Shown here piece after piece: positions 46,847 to 56,513 of a stretch of 64,000 nt of DNA; the first letter of the stretch is position 1; the number at the start of each line of letters is the position of its first letter. This DNA comes from Alternaria dauci (Eukaryota > Ascomycota > Dothideomycetes > Pleosporales > Pleosporaceae): NCBI RefSeq assembly GCF_042100115.1, contig NC_091280.1, forward strand, positions 434,001-498,000, read 5' to 3'. The notes under the pieces are model-generated. The model saw nothing but the letters and a program-made list of their open reading frames with translations. It was not told the origin of the DNA and ran no database searches. The translations under genes were made by a program, and so were the position numbers.

Positions 46847-48248
46847 TATGACTATGATTAAGCTATTCGGGTAATTGGCCTGAAGCGAGTGACTGTCGAA
46901 ACGAGAGACGACGACGAAAGTGATGCAAGTTAAGAAACAAGAGTTTGCGATGGAGAGTAGTTCAACGGGTGGCAGCTCAGCTCTTTAATAATAACCCCCT
47001 CTCGTATTAACCCATGGCCCACGCATCCAATAAAGTTCGTCGCCTCACGGCGCTCGTACATACTCCACATGGACTGACGCTGGCCGCCAGCGTTAGGTTG
47101 GCGCTACATGAGCGCCAGCGCTGGTGCGCATGTCAGATACGGCGCTCGTGCCTGAACGCAGGGATGAGATGTTTTCCCAAAGGATGAGCGCTCGGAAATT
47201 TACCAATGGCATATTTCGGCCAGACTGATCCGGAAGGCCGGCATGATCTCACGAGGTCGAGGGCTGGCCTTGCGTCGTGATTGTGGAGGTTCCGCTGCCG
47301 TGCTTGTTGATCGCATATGCTGTGATCTACTAGATCGTCGGCGACGACAGCGTCATAGGAAACGACATTGCAGAACCGTTGAGCGCTCGATAATTACCTT
47401 TGAAAGGAGCCAGGATGCGGGTGGGTACGAGAGGGTTGGAAACCGAGGAAGGGGGGTCAGCCTTAAGAAATTAAGCACTCGCTAAAAGCTGACTAGCTGG
47501 ACGGACACGATGCCGCCCCCTGAACCTTCTCTTTTACTGGGGTACAAAGCTTTGAGGCGTGAGCTTAGCAGACAGGCGAGCCCTGATGGTCTGTATGCTT
47601 GTTGGCAAGCTCGCTGCCCGTGCAACGGCGCTGGCAGCGTGTGACGTTGTTGGAGGCCTGATTGACGCTGGCCGAGTGTAGCGAGCACCAAATATAGACA
47701 TTGATAGAAGATGCGCCGCATGGAGGAGGCACGTGGGCGGTACTGTAATGGAGAACTCGGCGTAGAGAAAAAGCAGCTAGTCAGGTCATGCAATGCTTGG
47801 TCCCTTCCCGATGATGGAGTTCAAGGCAGGTGCATCGGATGTGCAATATCCGCGGCAGGAGCACCACCATACGCACTGCCAGGCCAAGGAAGATACACGC
47901 AGTGAAGTCAAAGTAGTGAAAACAGAGGGCGTGGTCCATGTAGCTGAACCTTCAGGACTGCGTTTCATGCACGATGACAGTAAGCACCATGTGGCGCACG
48001 TGTACGCGCTGAAGGCTGAGAGTTTCTGTAGCAGCAACGCCTACGATGCACAGCATGCAAAAGATATCAAGGCCGGCGGTAACGCGCACTGCATACCAAA
48101 AAGATGTCGCTGCGAGCGTATGCGGCCTTTCTGCTTTTGAAGTTCTCGGGTACTGCTGTCACCGAGGCCCAACCAAAAACCTACCAAGAATGACCCTCTT
48201 GGCTCTCCAATGCCATGCCTCAACCACCTCCCACGCCGCACAAACAGC
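46847..48248. other. intergenic region with palindromes
   Basis: Upstream of the chitin-binding gene. A cluster of perfect short palindromes lies at 47077-47124. An ORF of 115 codons at 47793-48140 (plus) has moderately protein-like sequence but no domain and no further support. Confidence 0.5.
47077..47124. repeat. cluster of three short inverted repeats
   Basis: acgctggc-c-gccagcgt (47077-47093), ggcgct-acatg-agcgcc (47100-47116) and the perfect 10-mer ccagcgctgg (47115-47124). They share the core GCCAGCG. They could fold as hairpins or be dimeric protein sites; the gacgctggcc core recurs near 47663. Confidence 0.8.
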
Positions 48249-48255
48249 AAAAAAA
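48249..48255 (-). terminator. Pol III terminator of tRNA-Glu
   Basis: Seven T residues on the minus strand, 9 nt after the tRNA discriminator base. This supports an active Pol III unit that reads through the whole gene including both inserts. Confidence 0.75.
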
Positions 48256-48264
48256 GATGGTTGT

Positions 48265-48417
48265 TTCCGACACCGGGAATCTGATTGATTGTTAGAATGA
48301 TGAGTCGAACTCTATTGAGTTGGATGAACTTACCGAACCCGGGCCTTGCCGGCACTGTACAGTGAACTGACTCTGCAAGATGAGAGCGGCAAATCCTAGC
48401 CACTAGACCATATCGGA
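48265..48417 (-). tRNA. tRNA-Glu(CUC) with an anticodon-loop intron and a second insert in the T-loop
   Basis: Read on the minus strand. The acceptor stem TCCGATA pairs with TGTCGGA and is followed by discriminator A. The A box TGGTCTAGTGG lies in the D arm. The anticodon stem TGCCG/CGGCA encloses loop CTCTCAC, anticodon CTC at 48384-48382. A 28-nt intron (48380-48353) sits at the standard 37/38 site. The T stem CCGGG/CCCGG encloses loop TTCGATT, but the loop is split after TTCG by 53 nt (48333-48281) beginning GTAAGT and ending CAG. Removing both inserts leaves a complete 72-nt tRNA-Glu with every stem paired. Whether the T-loop insert is removed is unknown; if not, the gene is a pseudogene. 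Confidence 0.85.
48281..48333 (-). other. spliceosomal-like intron inside the tRNA-Glu T-loop
   Basis: A 53-nt insert between tRNA positions 57 and 58. It has donor GTAAGT, branch-site match TTCTAAC at 48296-48290 and acceptor AATCAATCAG, all with spacing normal for fungal pre-mRNA introns. It interrupts the B box (GGTTCG|ATTCC) and contains AGTTCGACTCA (48311-48301), itself 9 of 11 to the B-box consensus counting N. Confidence 0.75.
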
Positions 48418-48923
48418 CTTTGATGGAGGTCTGGGAAAATGGTGATGATATGATGATGGGTGTGGCGATAATTGATGTGGTGGTGAGTGGGGCGGGCAGT
48501 GGAAGAATTTTGCAAAACTCACCAATGAACATTAGGCTAGCGGAAACAAGATGCGACTGAACTTGAGCAATGGGTGCTGGGCAACAATCCCTTGTCGTAT
48601 TTAGACAATACAAACTCTAATTGGGTGGGAACAACGGGCTGAGAGCTACAGGCATACGACTGGAACTTGGCTCACTGAGAACTTGAAAGAAGCGTCTGCT
48701 AGGCAAGGCTAGTACGACCATATCCCAAGTGAAGCATGCATGTTGCCCAACTCATTCTAGTATGCGCCTTCCGTTGCTATTCAAAGTTGCGCCATTCTGT
48801 GTCGTCGTGCGGTTTGAGTACGGCATCACGCTTGTACCATGCAAACCAAGCAATGACCACTGTGATGATCAGCACCAGGGCCGTCGTCGCTTCGGTCGAC
48901 ATGATCGGGGAGGCGCTCGACAG
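48418..48923. other. intergenic region
   Basis: Upstream flank of the tRNA-Glu gene and 3' flank of the thioesterase gene. Nothing else is seen. Confidence 0.6.
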
Positions 48924-49786
48924 TCAGAGTTCCGACTTGTCGCTGAGGGGAGGGATTTGTTGATTGAGGTAGGACTCGAGGTGATCGATCTCGTCAGGAT
49001 CAGCGGAATGCACGAGGTTTCTATACTTTGTCAGTGGTGTGTCCCTCTCTCTACACACACGACGTACTTGTAAGTCCTGAAGTCGACCTTGAAGCCGTGC
49101 TTCTCCAGTTCTTCAGCGCTCAGCTTTCCCCACTTGTGCGCAACAACTTGGTCAGCGTCGCCGTGGCCCATGAAGATAGGTGTCTTCTGGTTGGGGTTCT
49201 CGGTGGGAATCATGTCTTTGATCTTCTTCTGCAGCAGGAGGTAGCAGCTCAGGCCGAAGATGCCTCCAAGCTGTTCCTTGTATGTCACACCCGACAGCAG
49301 TGACATGGCGCCGCCTTGGGAGAAGCCGCCAACGACGATGCGGTTTGCGGGTATGCCCTTTGCGACCTCTTGGTCGATGAGGGAGTGGAAATACTTCTGG
49401 GACTCGAGGATGCCCTTTTCGTCTTCTTCGCGGTCGTCGAGGGTGCTGAGTGACTTGATATCGTACCAGCCTGGCATGCGCATGCCCATGTTCTGTAGAG
49501 TCGCATATCAGCGCCCGTGCTGTGTGTTGGCGTCGGTGGGTGGTGGACGAACCAGCGTGATTGGGATGCTCGGAGCATTGGGGAAGATGAAGGAGACCTC
49601 CTCGAACTTGCTGCGCCTGCGCCAGTTCTCGGCGAGGAATATCCTATGTCGTTCAGTGTCTAGGCCTCAGATGGTGTTAAGGGCTCCCTACCAGCCAGCC
49701 CCGCTGTCGCCCAGCCCGTGCGCGACGATGACCGTGGCCGTGTGTCGCTTGAGCGCGGGAACAACCAAAGGCGCCTTGTGGGACAT
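48924..49786 (-). CDS. acyl-protein thioesterase 1 (lysophospholipase-like alpha/beta hydrolase)
   Basis: Predicted 235-residue protein from exons 49786-49692, 49643-49553, 49492-49068 and 49020-48924. APT1 marks: VIVAHGLGDSGAGW near the N-terminus, FIFPNAPSIPIT, MRMPGWYDIKSLS, nucleophile elbow VVGGFSQGGAMSLL (serine about residue 120), Asp in FMGHGDADQVV and His in NLVHSADPDE, which is formed across the last splice. The enzyme removes palmitate from cytosolic faces of membrane proteins such as Ras and G-alpha subunits and may also hydrolyse lysophospholipids. The length fits the family (about 230). All splice sites are GT-AG and the phases agree. It is divergent from the DNA glycosylase gene, 411 bp away. 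Confidence 0.93.
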
Positions 49787-50197
49787 GATGAAGTCGTCTG
49801 GAGTCGTGGGTTGATAATGGGTGGTATCGATAGCGGTGCGTGGGGTAGCTCTGGTCAGAGGTGACGGACTCGCGCCAGAGTGGACCTCGGTGCGCGCTCT
49901 GGACACGCGCTAAGGCAGGGTCAAGGGTCAAAGCTCCAATCATCGTCATCGACGTCATGATACTCGCCTTCACCCTTCAGCATCAGCCTCCCCCTTTCCA
50001 TTGCCTTTCACTTGCTTGAGGTTTGCAGCTCGCAAGACACCTCAGAATAACCCCTTCCATCACCCGTCTTTCATCCCTCTGTTTGGCGTCATTCTCCCAC
50101 CATTGCATTCAGGCTTGCTCATAAGCGACTGCTGGCATTGCGCCCAAGCCTCTTGACGATCGAACTCAATCAACTCGGCGTATCCACTGTATCAAGC
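49787..50197. promoter_or_regulatory. divergent promoter region of thioesterase and glycosylase genes
   Basis: A 411-bp gap between opposite start codons. It must hold both promoters and leaders. It has pyrimidine-rich tracts (cccctttcc, ttctccc) and no clear TATA. Confidence 0.5.
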
Positions 50198-51769
50198 ATG
50201 GCACGAGCAACGAGGAGCTCTGCCAGGGCCCGTGTCGTGCCTGAGCAAGTACAATTGTCCAGTCCACCAACTACCCCCGAAGCGACCAACACGCGAAAGA
50301 GGAAAGCAGTCAAGGTCGAAGAGTCGCCAGACGCAACGACCAAGAAAGCTCCCATTACACCCAAGAGGACAAAACGTGCCAAGAAGTCGGCAGTAAAACA
50401 AGAAGACATCAACCAGCTCCCACACAACCTCGGTGCTATTCCAGATGTTCCCGTCAAGAATGAGCAAGACGAGAGTGAGACTCCAGCAAAGAAGCCTAGG
50501 AAGTCTGCAACGCCCAAGAAGCCTGCCAAAGCCGCAAAGCCAAAGAAGGAGGAAGTCGACGACCTCGTTGCCAAAGCGACTACCACCACCGACGCGTCAC
50601 CCAAGAAGAAGACTAAAGCAAAGACAGGTGGTTATGGCCTTACTCCCGGCCAGACACCATACCCAAACTACCCCCATCCCACAGCCGAAGAGTGCGAAGA
50701 GGTGACCCGTCTACTCTCCAAAGTCCACGGCAAGATCGAAGCACCCAAGACCATCCCCGCGCCATCTCTCGACGTTTCGGGTTGTGGAGAAGTACCGTCC
50801 GTCCTCGATGCCCTCATCCGAACACGGCTTTCGGCCGCAACATCCGGCACCAACTCTTCCCGTGCATTCGCCGGCCTCGTCGCCAAGTTCGGTATTCTGA
50901 AAGAAGGCATTGGTAAAGGAAGCGTAGACTGGAATAAGGTGCGGCAAGCAGACCAAAAGGAAATCTTCGAAGCAATCAAGAGCGGCGGCCTCGCAGATGT
51001 AAAGAGCAAGGACATTAAGAAGATCCTCCAGATGGTCTGGGAAGAGAACCAAGCACGACGCGACGAGCTCCTGTCTTCTTCAAACAAGGTACCGGGTGAA
51101 ACAAACGAAGCCGAAGGAGAAAAACATGACGAGATTGAAAAAGCGGACCAGAACATCGTCTCGCTAGACCATCTCCACCTACTCTCCAACGACGACGCTT
51201 TCAACGCGCTAACCAAATACCCCGGCATTGGTCCAAAAACCGCGTCCTGCGTGCTCCTCTTCTGCCTCCAACGGCCCTCCTTCGCAGTCGACACCCACGT
51301 CTTCCGCCTGTGTTCATGGCTAGGCTGGGTACCGCCCCCAGGCGACGACAGAGGCCTTCCGCCCGGCAAAAAGGGAACTTTTGCCGGCCCAACACGTAAC
51401 TCGACATACGCGCACTGCGAAGTCAGAGTCCCAGACCACCTCAAGTACCCGCTCCACCAACTGCTTATCAAGCACGGAAAGAGTTGTCCCAGGTGTCGTG
51501 CTATAACGGGTGAAAGCAGCGAAGGGTGGGATGAAGGGTGTCCGATTGACCATTTGGTTCAGAGGACTGGGGTGAGGAAGGGGGCTGGAGAGAGTCCTGT
51601 TAAAGGCGGGAGCGCGAAGAAGGGTAAGGGTAGGAGGAAGGTGGTCGAGTATGTTGAGAGTGACGCGGTGAGTAGTGGGTTGAGCGATGCGGAGAGCGAG
51701 GTGTTGAGTGATGTTGTGAGTGATGCCGAGGTGGAGGTGACGGATGAGGAAGAATCGGCGTCTGAGTGA
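50198..51769 (+). CDS. HhH-GPD superfamily DNA glycosylase (endonuclease III-like)
   Basis: Intronless gene for a 523-residue nuclear protein. The N-terminal 150 residues are Lys/Pro-rich with many KRK/PKK stretches, likely nuclear-localising and DNA-binding. The glycosylase domain (about residues 165-450) includes the helix-hairpin-helix TKYPGIGPKTASCVLL with the expected lysine, and AVDTHVFRLCSWLGW with the catalytic aspartate. Members excise damaged bases in base excision repair. The usual C-terminal 4Fe-4S pattern (C-x6-C-x2-C-x5-C) is not seen: after HGKSCPRC the next cysteine is far away. The last 80 residues are acidic with Ser/Asp/Glu repeats. The start is the first ATG; upstream frame is open only by non-ATG codons. 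Confidence 0.85.
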   Translation: MARATRSSARARVVPEQVQLSSPPTTPEATNTRKRKAVKVEESPDATTKKAPITPKRTKRAKKSAVKQEDINQLPHNLGAIPDVPVKNEQDESETPAKKPRKSATPKKPAKAAKPKKEEVDDLVAKATTTTDASPKKKTKAKTGGYGLTPGQTPYPNYPHPTAEECEEVTRLLSKVHGKIEAPKTIPAPSLDVSGCGEVPSVLDALIRTRLSAATSGTNSSRAFAGLVAKFGILKEGIGKGSVDWNKVRQADQKEIFEAIKSGGLADVKSKDIKKILQMVWEENQARRDELLSSSNKVPGETNEAEGEKHDEIEKADQNIVSLDHLHLLSNDDAFNALTKYPGIGPKTASCVLLFCLQRPSFAVDTHVFRLCSWLGWVPPPGDDRGLPPGKKGTFAGPTRNSTYAHCEVRVPDHLKYPLHQLLIKHGKSCPRCRAITGESSEGWDEGCPIDHLVQRTGVRKGAGESPVKGGSAKKGKGRRKVVEYVESDAVSSGLSDAESEVLSDVVSDAEVEVTDEEESASE

Positions 51770-52206
51770 AGGAGACATGTACTTTTCGGTTTTGTTGGCG
51801 TATGGCATTTCGGATATAGTACGGCGGGACTCAGCGTGGTAAACAAGGAATTTCTTTACATGTACACTATTTCTCATATATATTCTTCGAATCTAGCAAG
51901 ACACATTACATTCCTACACCATTTTCATATTCGCTAGTGATCAAACGAGGTAAATGAATACAACAAGGCCGGGTAGAACAAAACGATAGTAACTAGCAAT
52001 CATCAAGCACAGCTGCTAGTGGACTATTCTTGGATCATCAAGACGCTGTATTTATCCTTTCGTTTTCAGACAGTTATAACAGTGTCCGAGTCATGGCTGC
52101 GCAAGCCTATGCCTGCCTTACAAAGCATCGGCATACCATCTATCATACATTGAAAAAGCCCATATCCGAGCGAGGTAAAAGAAACCGCAGAATATTACAA
52201 ATACAC
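51770..52206. other. convergent 3' region
   Basis: Between the stop codons of the glycosylase and SDR genes. Likely 3' UTRs; nothing else is seen. Confidence 0.6.
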
Positions 52207-53138
52207 CTAGTTGCCAACCTGAATCGCGTAGCCACCATCAACCGTAACCGTCTGACCATTAAGGTACTGGCAGCCAACCGCGAACAGGATCGCCGCAGCC
52301 ATATCCTGATCCTTTCCAGGACGTTGGGCCGGCAGACCCTCCTTGTGGTCCTTTGGCATCTCGCTCTTCTGGTTATCATCTCTGCTCTCCTGGGTCGTCA
52401 TCTCTGACGGGAAGACACCAGGTGCAATAGAGTTCACTCGCACCTTGATGCCGTTCTTGGCAATCTCCGACGCGAGCATCTTGTTCAAATGTATCGCGGC
52501 GCCCTTGCTGGAGTTATACGCAAAGTGGCCTTGTGAGATGCGGATGTGGCCTGAGATGGATGAGATGTTGATGATGGTGCCTGAGTAGCCGGGGTGTGAT
52601 TCTGTGGACTTTTGGAGGAGAGGGAGGAAGGCAGTGGACATGAGGAAGGGGCCGACAACGTTGGTTTGGTACACGTCCAGCCACTCTTGCTCGGTTGTGC
52701 CGTCGAACAGCTTGTCGACTAGCTCTTCAGCGCTTCCTTTTACCTCGGTCTTGCCCGGTGCGATACCGGCGTTGTTGACGAGGATGCATAGGCACTTCTC
52801 CTTTGACTCGATCTCTTTCTTGATCTTTGATACGCCCTCCTTTGTGCTGACGTCTCCTACAATAGGAATGATCTATTGGTAGCCCGTTAGTACGTATCCG
52901 ATATGTATAGCGTGTGTCGAGAACTTACCTGACCTGCAATGTTCTGACCGTGTGCCTCAACGACTTTCTCGAGCTTCTCCTCTGTTCGTCCAACAATGTA
53001 TACCTTGGCTCCGTTGACAGCAAGAGTCTGGGTAATCATGAGACCAATTCCTGAGCCACCACCGGTGACCAGGGCGACCTTGTCCTTGACAGGAAAGACC
53101 TTGTCCATCGTGAGCTCTGGGTTGTTGGTAGGAGCCAT
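52207..53138 (-). CDS. short-chain dehydrogenase/reductase (classical SDR)
   Basis: Predicted 291-residue oxidoreductase from exons 53138-52929 and 52872-52207; the 56-nt intron has a TACTAAC branch site. SDR landmarks: cofactor loop VALVTGGGSGIGL, strand IVGRTEEKL, NNAG in CILVNNAGIAPGKTE, catalytic serine in INISSISGHIR and YxxxK in FAYNSSKGA, then NSIAPGVFPSEM and the C-terminal GQTVTVDGGYAI. These fit NADP(H)-dependent 3-oxoacyl-ACP-reductase-like enzymes, often annotated RhlG-like in fungi; the substrate is unknown. In-frame ATGs upstream (for example the one giving MRSIERTKQF) would add a basic leader ending RNYANN that could be a mitochondrial presequence. Confidence 0.9.
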
Positions 53139-53929
53139 GTTGTTTGCGTAGTTGCGTTGTTGACTAGGTGACTGAAGTTGATTGATAAATTGTTTCGTGC
53201 GTTCAATTGATCGCATACGCTTTGGGAGTGTAGAGAGTAAAGAGGGGAAAGGTTGTGGTGCACACGTCGTGATATAGCGGGCACACGGTCTGACGTCACG
53301 GTATGAGCACCGCGATGCAAAGCGCGTCAATGTGACGTGTGGGGTGCTCAGCGACATGGCGAAAAGTCTGTGTCCAATTTTCAAAACAATGGAAATCTGG
53401 CGGATCGAATCTAATAGGAACAATCTCTGGATTGACGGGAATGGCACACAGAACGCCGTTTTCGACGCGTTGATGAGGGCCTCGAACGCTGGTGGTCATG
53501 ATTGCATCACTGCTACGGGAGATCGACCCGCACGCGCTGTCACGTTTTGATCATCGCGTCCACTTGGTATGAGTCTATTATCTAGTGCGTTACCAGTGTG
53601 AGAAAGCTCGTCTTTGAGATTGCGCACCGTGATAGACGGCAGAGACTAGAGGATTGAGGTTGAGATATTGAAAGCTATCGCCAAGGACGGTTGATGCTAG
53701 ACATGCAAAAAGCAAAAACAGCGCAATAGCGGACAGATAAAACGGGAAAGTTCGTTGTAGTATGGTGCCTGTAGGGATATGAATTGGTTGCTATGCATTA
53801 GTTGTTCTCTGGTGACTGTGATGACTGTACCACAAGTCTGCCAATAAAATCATCTCACCAATACCTACTGTTGTCTCTGATGGGTAACAGATCCTAGATC
53901 CATACACCAAATTTCTTACAAGAAGCTGG
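53139..53929. other. intergenic region, no supported gene
   Basis: Promoter of the SDR gene and 3' flank of the metallophosphoesterase gene. Only short ORFs. Confidence 0.55.
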
Positions 53930-54992
53930 TTACGCCTGCTCGAGATCCAGATCCACAAGCCACGGCGCGTTCCATGGCTTATACGTTACGCTCATGATAC
54001 TGGCGTTGACCATCAATGTCTCCCGTCCAAACTCGACCACGTCATCACTACCCTGACCAATGTCAACACTCGCTGCTCTTTGGTCCATGATTGCTTCCCA
54101 GTCAAGAGGTACAGCATCGGCGGCTTCGATATGCTCTTCAATCTTGACATCCAGCTGAGCGCTGTTGTTCCACCGTACTTTCTGCGCACCCCAGCCCTCA
54201 TGTATATGGCCAAAGCAATAGAGTCTGGGTTTGCAGCGTCGAGCTGCTCGTAGGAGATGCTCGCAACCGACGTGCTGTCCTGTTGTTGTCGCGTCCAGGA
54301 CACCCATTGGCGGCCCGTGGGTCATCATGACATCGATGTTGGGGAAGTCTGGGACAGGGTTCTCGGCGATGGGTCTGGCGTTTGGTGTGCACTGGTGGGA
54401 AGGGTTGAAGCGGTCTTCATTGCGAAAGTACGGAAAGGCAAAGTCGCAGAACTCTGGTTGGTAGGGGGATGCGTAGACCTGAAAGTTGTTAGTCTCGAAG
54501 ATAGTTGAACTATTCCAATACGCCTACCCTGAGCTTCGCCCCGTTCCGCAGCTGGAAAGTATGCGTTCCTTCTTCCAGATAAGTCACACCAGCCTTCTTA
54601 GCTCGCTCGCCCTTCCACATGTCTCTCGCCTTCGCGGGTAGGTCTTTGTCGTGTCTGCCTCTGTGCATGTGTTCGCCTTTTCTGGCATAGTATTCTTCAT
54701 CCAGAGTGATGTCATGGTTACCAGCTATCACGAGTTTCAGATGCGCATCGATACTCTCCAGCATACCAAGAGTCTTTTCATACTCTTCCAAATGGCCGAT
54801 CATGGTCAGATCGCCGCAATGTAGGAGCACATCTGCCTTGGGCAGCGGTGGACGGAAGGGGGCCCCATTGTCTCCAATGTTATCAGTGGGGGCAACGGAG
54901 TGCGTGTCTGAGATGACGAGGAACCGAGTCCTGACGTGGCCTGGCTTTGTCGGTGTGGTTGTGGTTGACATGATGGGGTCCTGGAGCTCCAT
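53930..54992 (-). CDS. calcineurin-like metallophosphoesterase
   Basis: Predicted 337-residue protein from exons 54992-54528 and 54478-53930, with a 49-nt intron (GTAGGC...CAG) giving AKLRVYASPYQPEFC. All metal-binding blocks are present: ISDTHS, VLLHCGDLT, VIAGNHD, MMTHGPP and CFGHIHEGWG, the order of the MPPED/UPF0046-type group. Two metal ions in such enzymes cleave phosphoesters; the physiological substrate of the fungal group is not known to me. No signal peptide or membrane span, so it is probably cytosolic. The start is the first ATG; the open frame upstream has only a TTG. Confidence 0.88.
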
Positions 54993-56513
54993 GAGGGGTA
55001 GCGGGGTTGGCAAGTGGTAACCCTAACAAATCGCGACTGCGTGCTGCGACCAGCCACTTCACCATGTATACACCAACGAGAACACTACCTTCGCTGTTGA
55101 AAGCGAGTCCGCCATTGTCTTGTCCCTGGGTAAGATCGCGACATTCCGTTTGAGGCGAACACATCATCCTACGTACGCGTTCGACTGCGCAGTCACGCTA
55201 TCGCTCTCTTCCGATGTGCTCACCATTTGCGGCGCCGATGGAGAAGTCGCGTGCAGAAACACGATTGCTCTTGTTGTGCGCACCGAGGTTGATTACAGAG
55301 AAACGCGACGGACACGAGTTGTGGGTATCCTTGCCTCACTCTCCTAAACTTACCCCATTGGATTGTGTCGGACCAGTGTCACGCCATTCTTGCGAGGCGC
55401 CCTACGCCAATTTTAACCCAGCCACATGTGCAGCAAAAGAACTTCTCGACTCCTCTCGTTAAGCCCGGATTATTCCCTGGGCATCCATGAATAGCGGGAA
55501 CGCCCGTTGGCATACCCTAGCATCTGGACGTGGTACTGTGACTGCTACAACAGGCGTTAGGACAGAACTCAACCGTTCTTGATTGACGCACAGCGATGTA
55601 ATGCAGATGCAGTTCCTAAAAAAACCGGCTCATGCTCTTCAAAAAGCAAGGTCTTACGTCAGAACACATCCCGTGTACATTAGTAACAAAGAGGGCGTCG
55701 TCCGGAGATCCCTCGCTGAAGAATACCCATAGATGCTAATACTGCAACGCTACCTGCTAACCACGCAATACAGTGATCGTATACCGAGATACCATCCGAA
55801 ATCAAAGGTGGCTTATGCGACCCTTCCCGAGCTTGCCGCGTAAAAGCGCGGTAAGCAAGATCCTGCATATTACCCTACCGACTACGGTACGCTCTTATAC
55901 GCAAACTGGGCCTTGAACTAGGATCAGCACAGTACCACTAGGGCAACGCACGTAAAGGAAGATTGCTGTCCTTGCGATGCGATTTCAGAGTCACACCGGA
56001 ATCTCGGGCTCGGAGCATACGCGGAATGCGGTGTTCGGCGCAGTGGAGCCTGTCCCGAGACTACACGACATGCTGCTCCTACCGGACTGCGCCGATGAGG
56101 TGCTTATCGTTCGACGTTCGCAGTTTTGTTAAAATTTCAATTCTATGACTGAGCGTCAGATGTTTCAGTGAAGCTCGCGGATGCGGCAGGCTCAGCTAGC
56201 CGTGCCAATTATGGTTGGGGAGTACATGGATCCACATGTCACTTTCGATTTTGGGTTTACCGTACAGCTACTGGAAGCATCTTGACTTGACGAGCCACTA
56301 CACCGGAACCTGGCACATCCTAGTGGTGGATTCTCAGCAAGTCACAAGGACCTATTACCTACTCTGTTGGCTGTGCAGTTCTCGAATCGTCGATACAATT
56401 ACGTCCTCGTATCTTTGCAATATTAATGCCTTGGTCTTTCCGAGCGACACCGATACACCAACCACCATACACCAACAAGTACCTTCCCCAATACACGAAT
56501 CGACAAAGTCTTG
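54993..56513. other. 1.5-kb intergenic region, no supported gene
   Basis: It holds the upstream regions of the metallophosphoesterase and bHLH genes. ORFs of 60-100 codons lack domains. Nothing else is recognised. Confidence 0.55.

Noticed and set aside
47793..48140. 115-codon plus-strand ORF
   Set aside because: Reads somewhat like protein but has no family, no neighbours supporting it and an unexceptional length.
50668..51471. 267-codon minus-strand ORF
   Set aside because: Antisense shadow of the HhH-GPD glycosylase domain.
55861..55960. Segment resembling half of a tRNA on the minus strand (GTTCAAGGC with an upstream TAGTGG)
   Set aside because: No acceptor or anticodon stem can be formed; not a tRNA.
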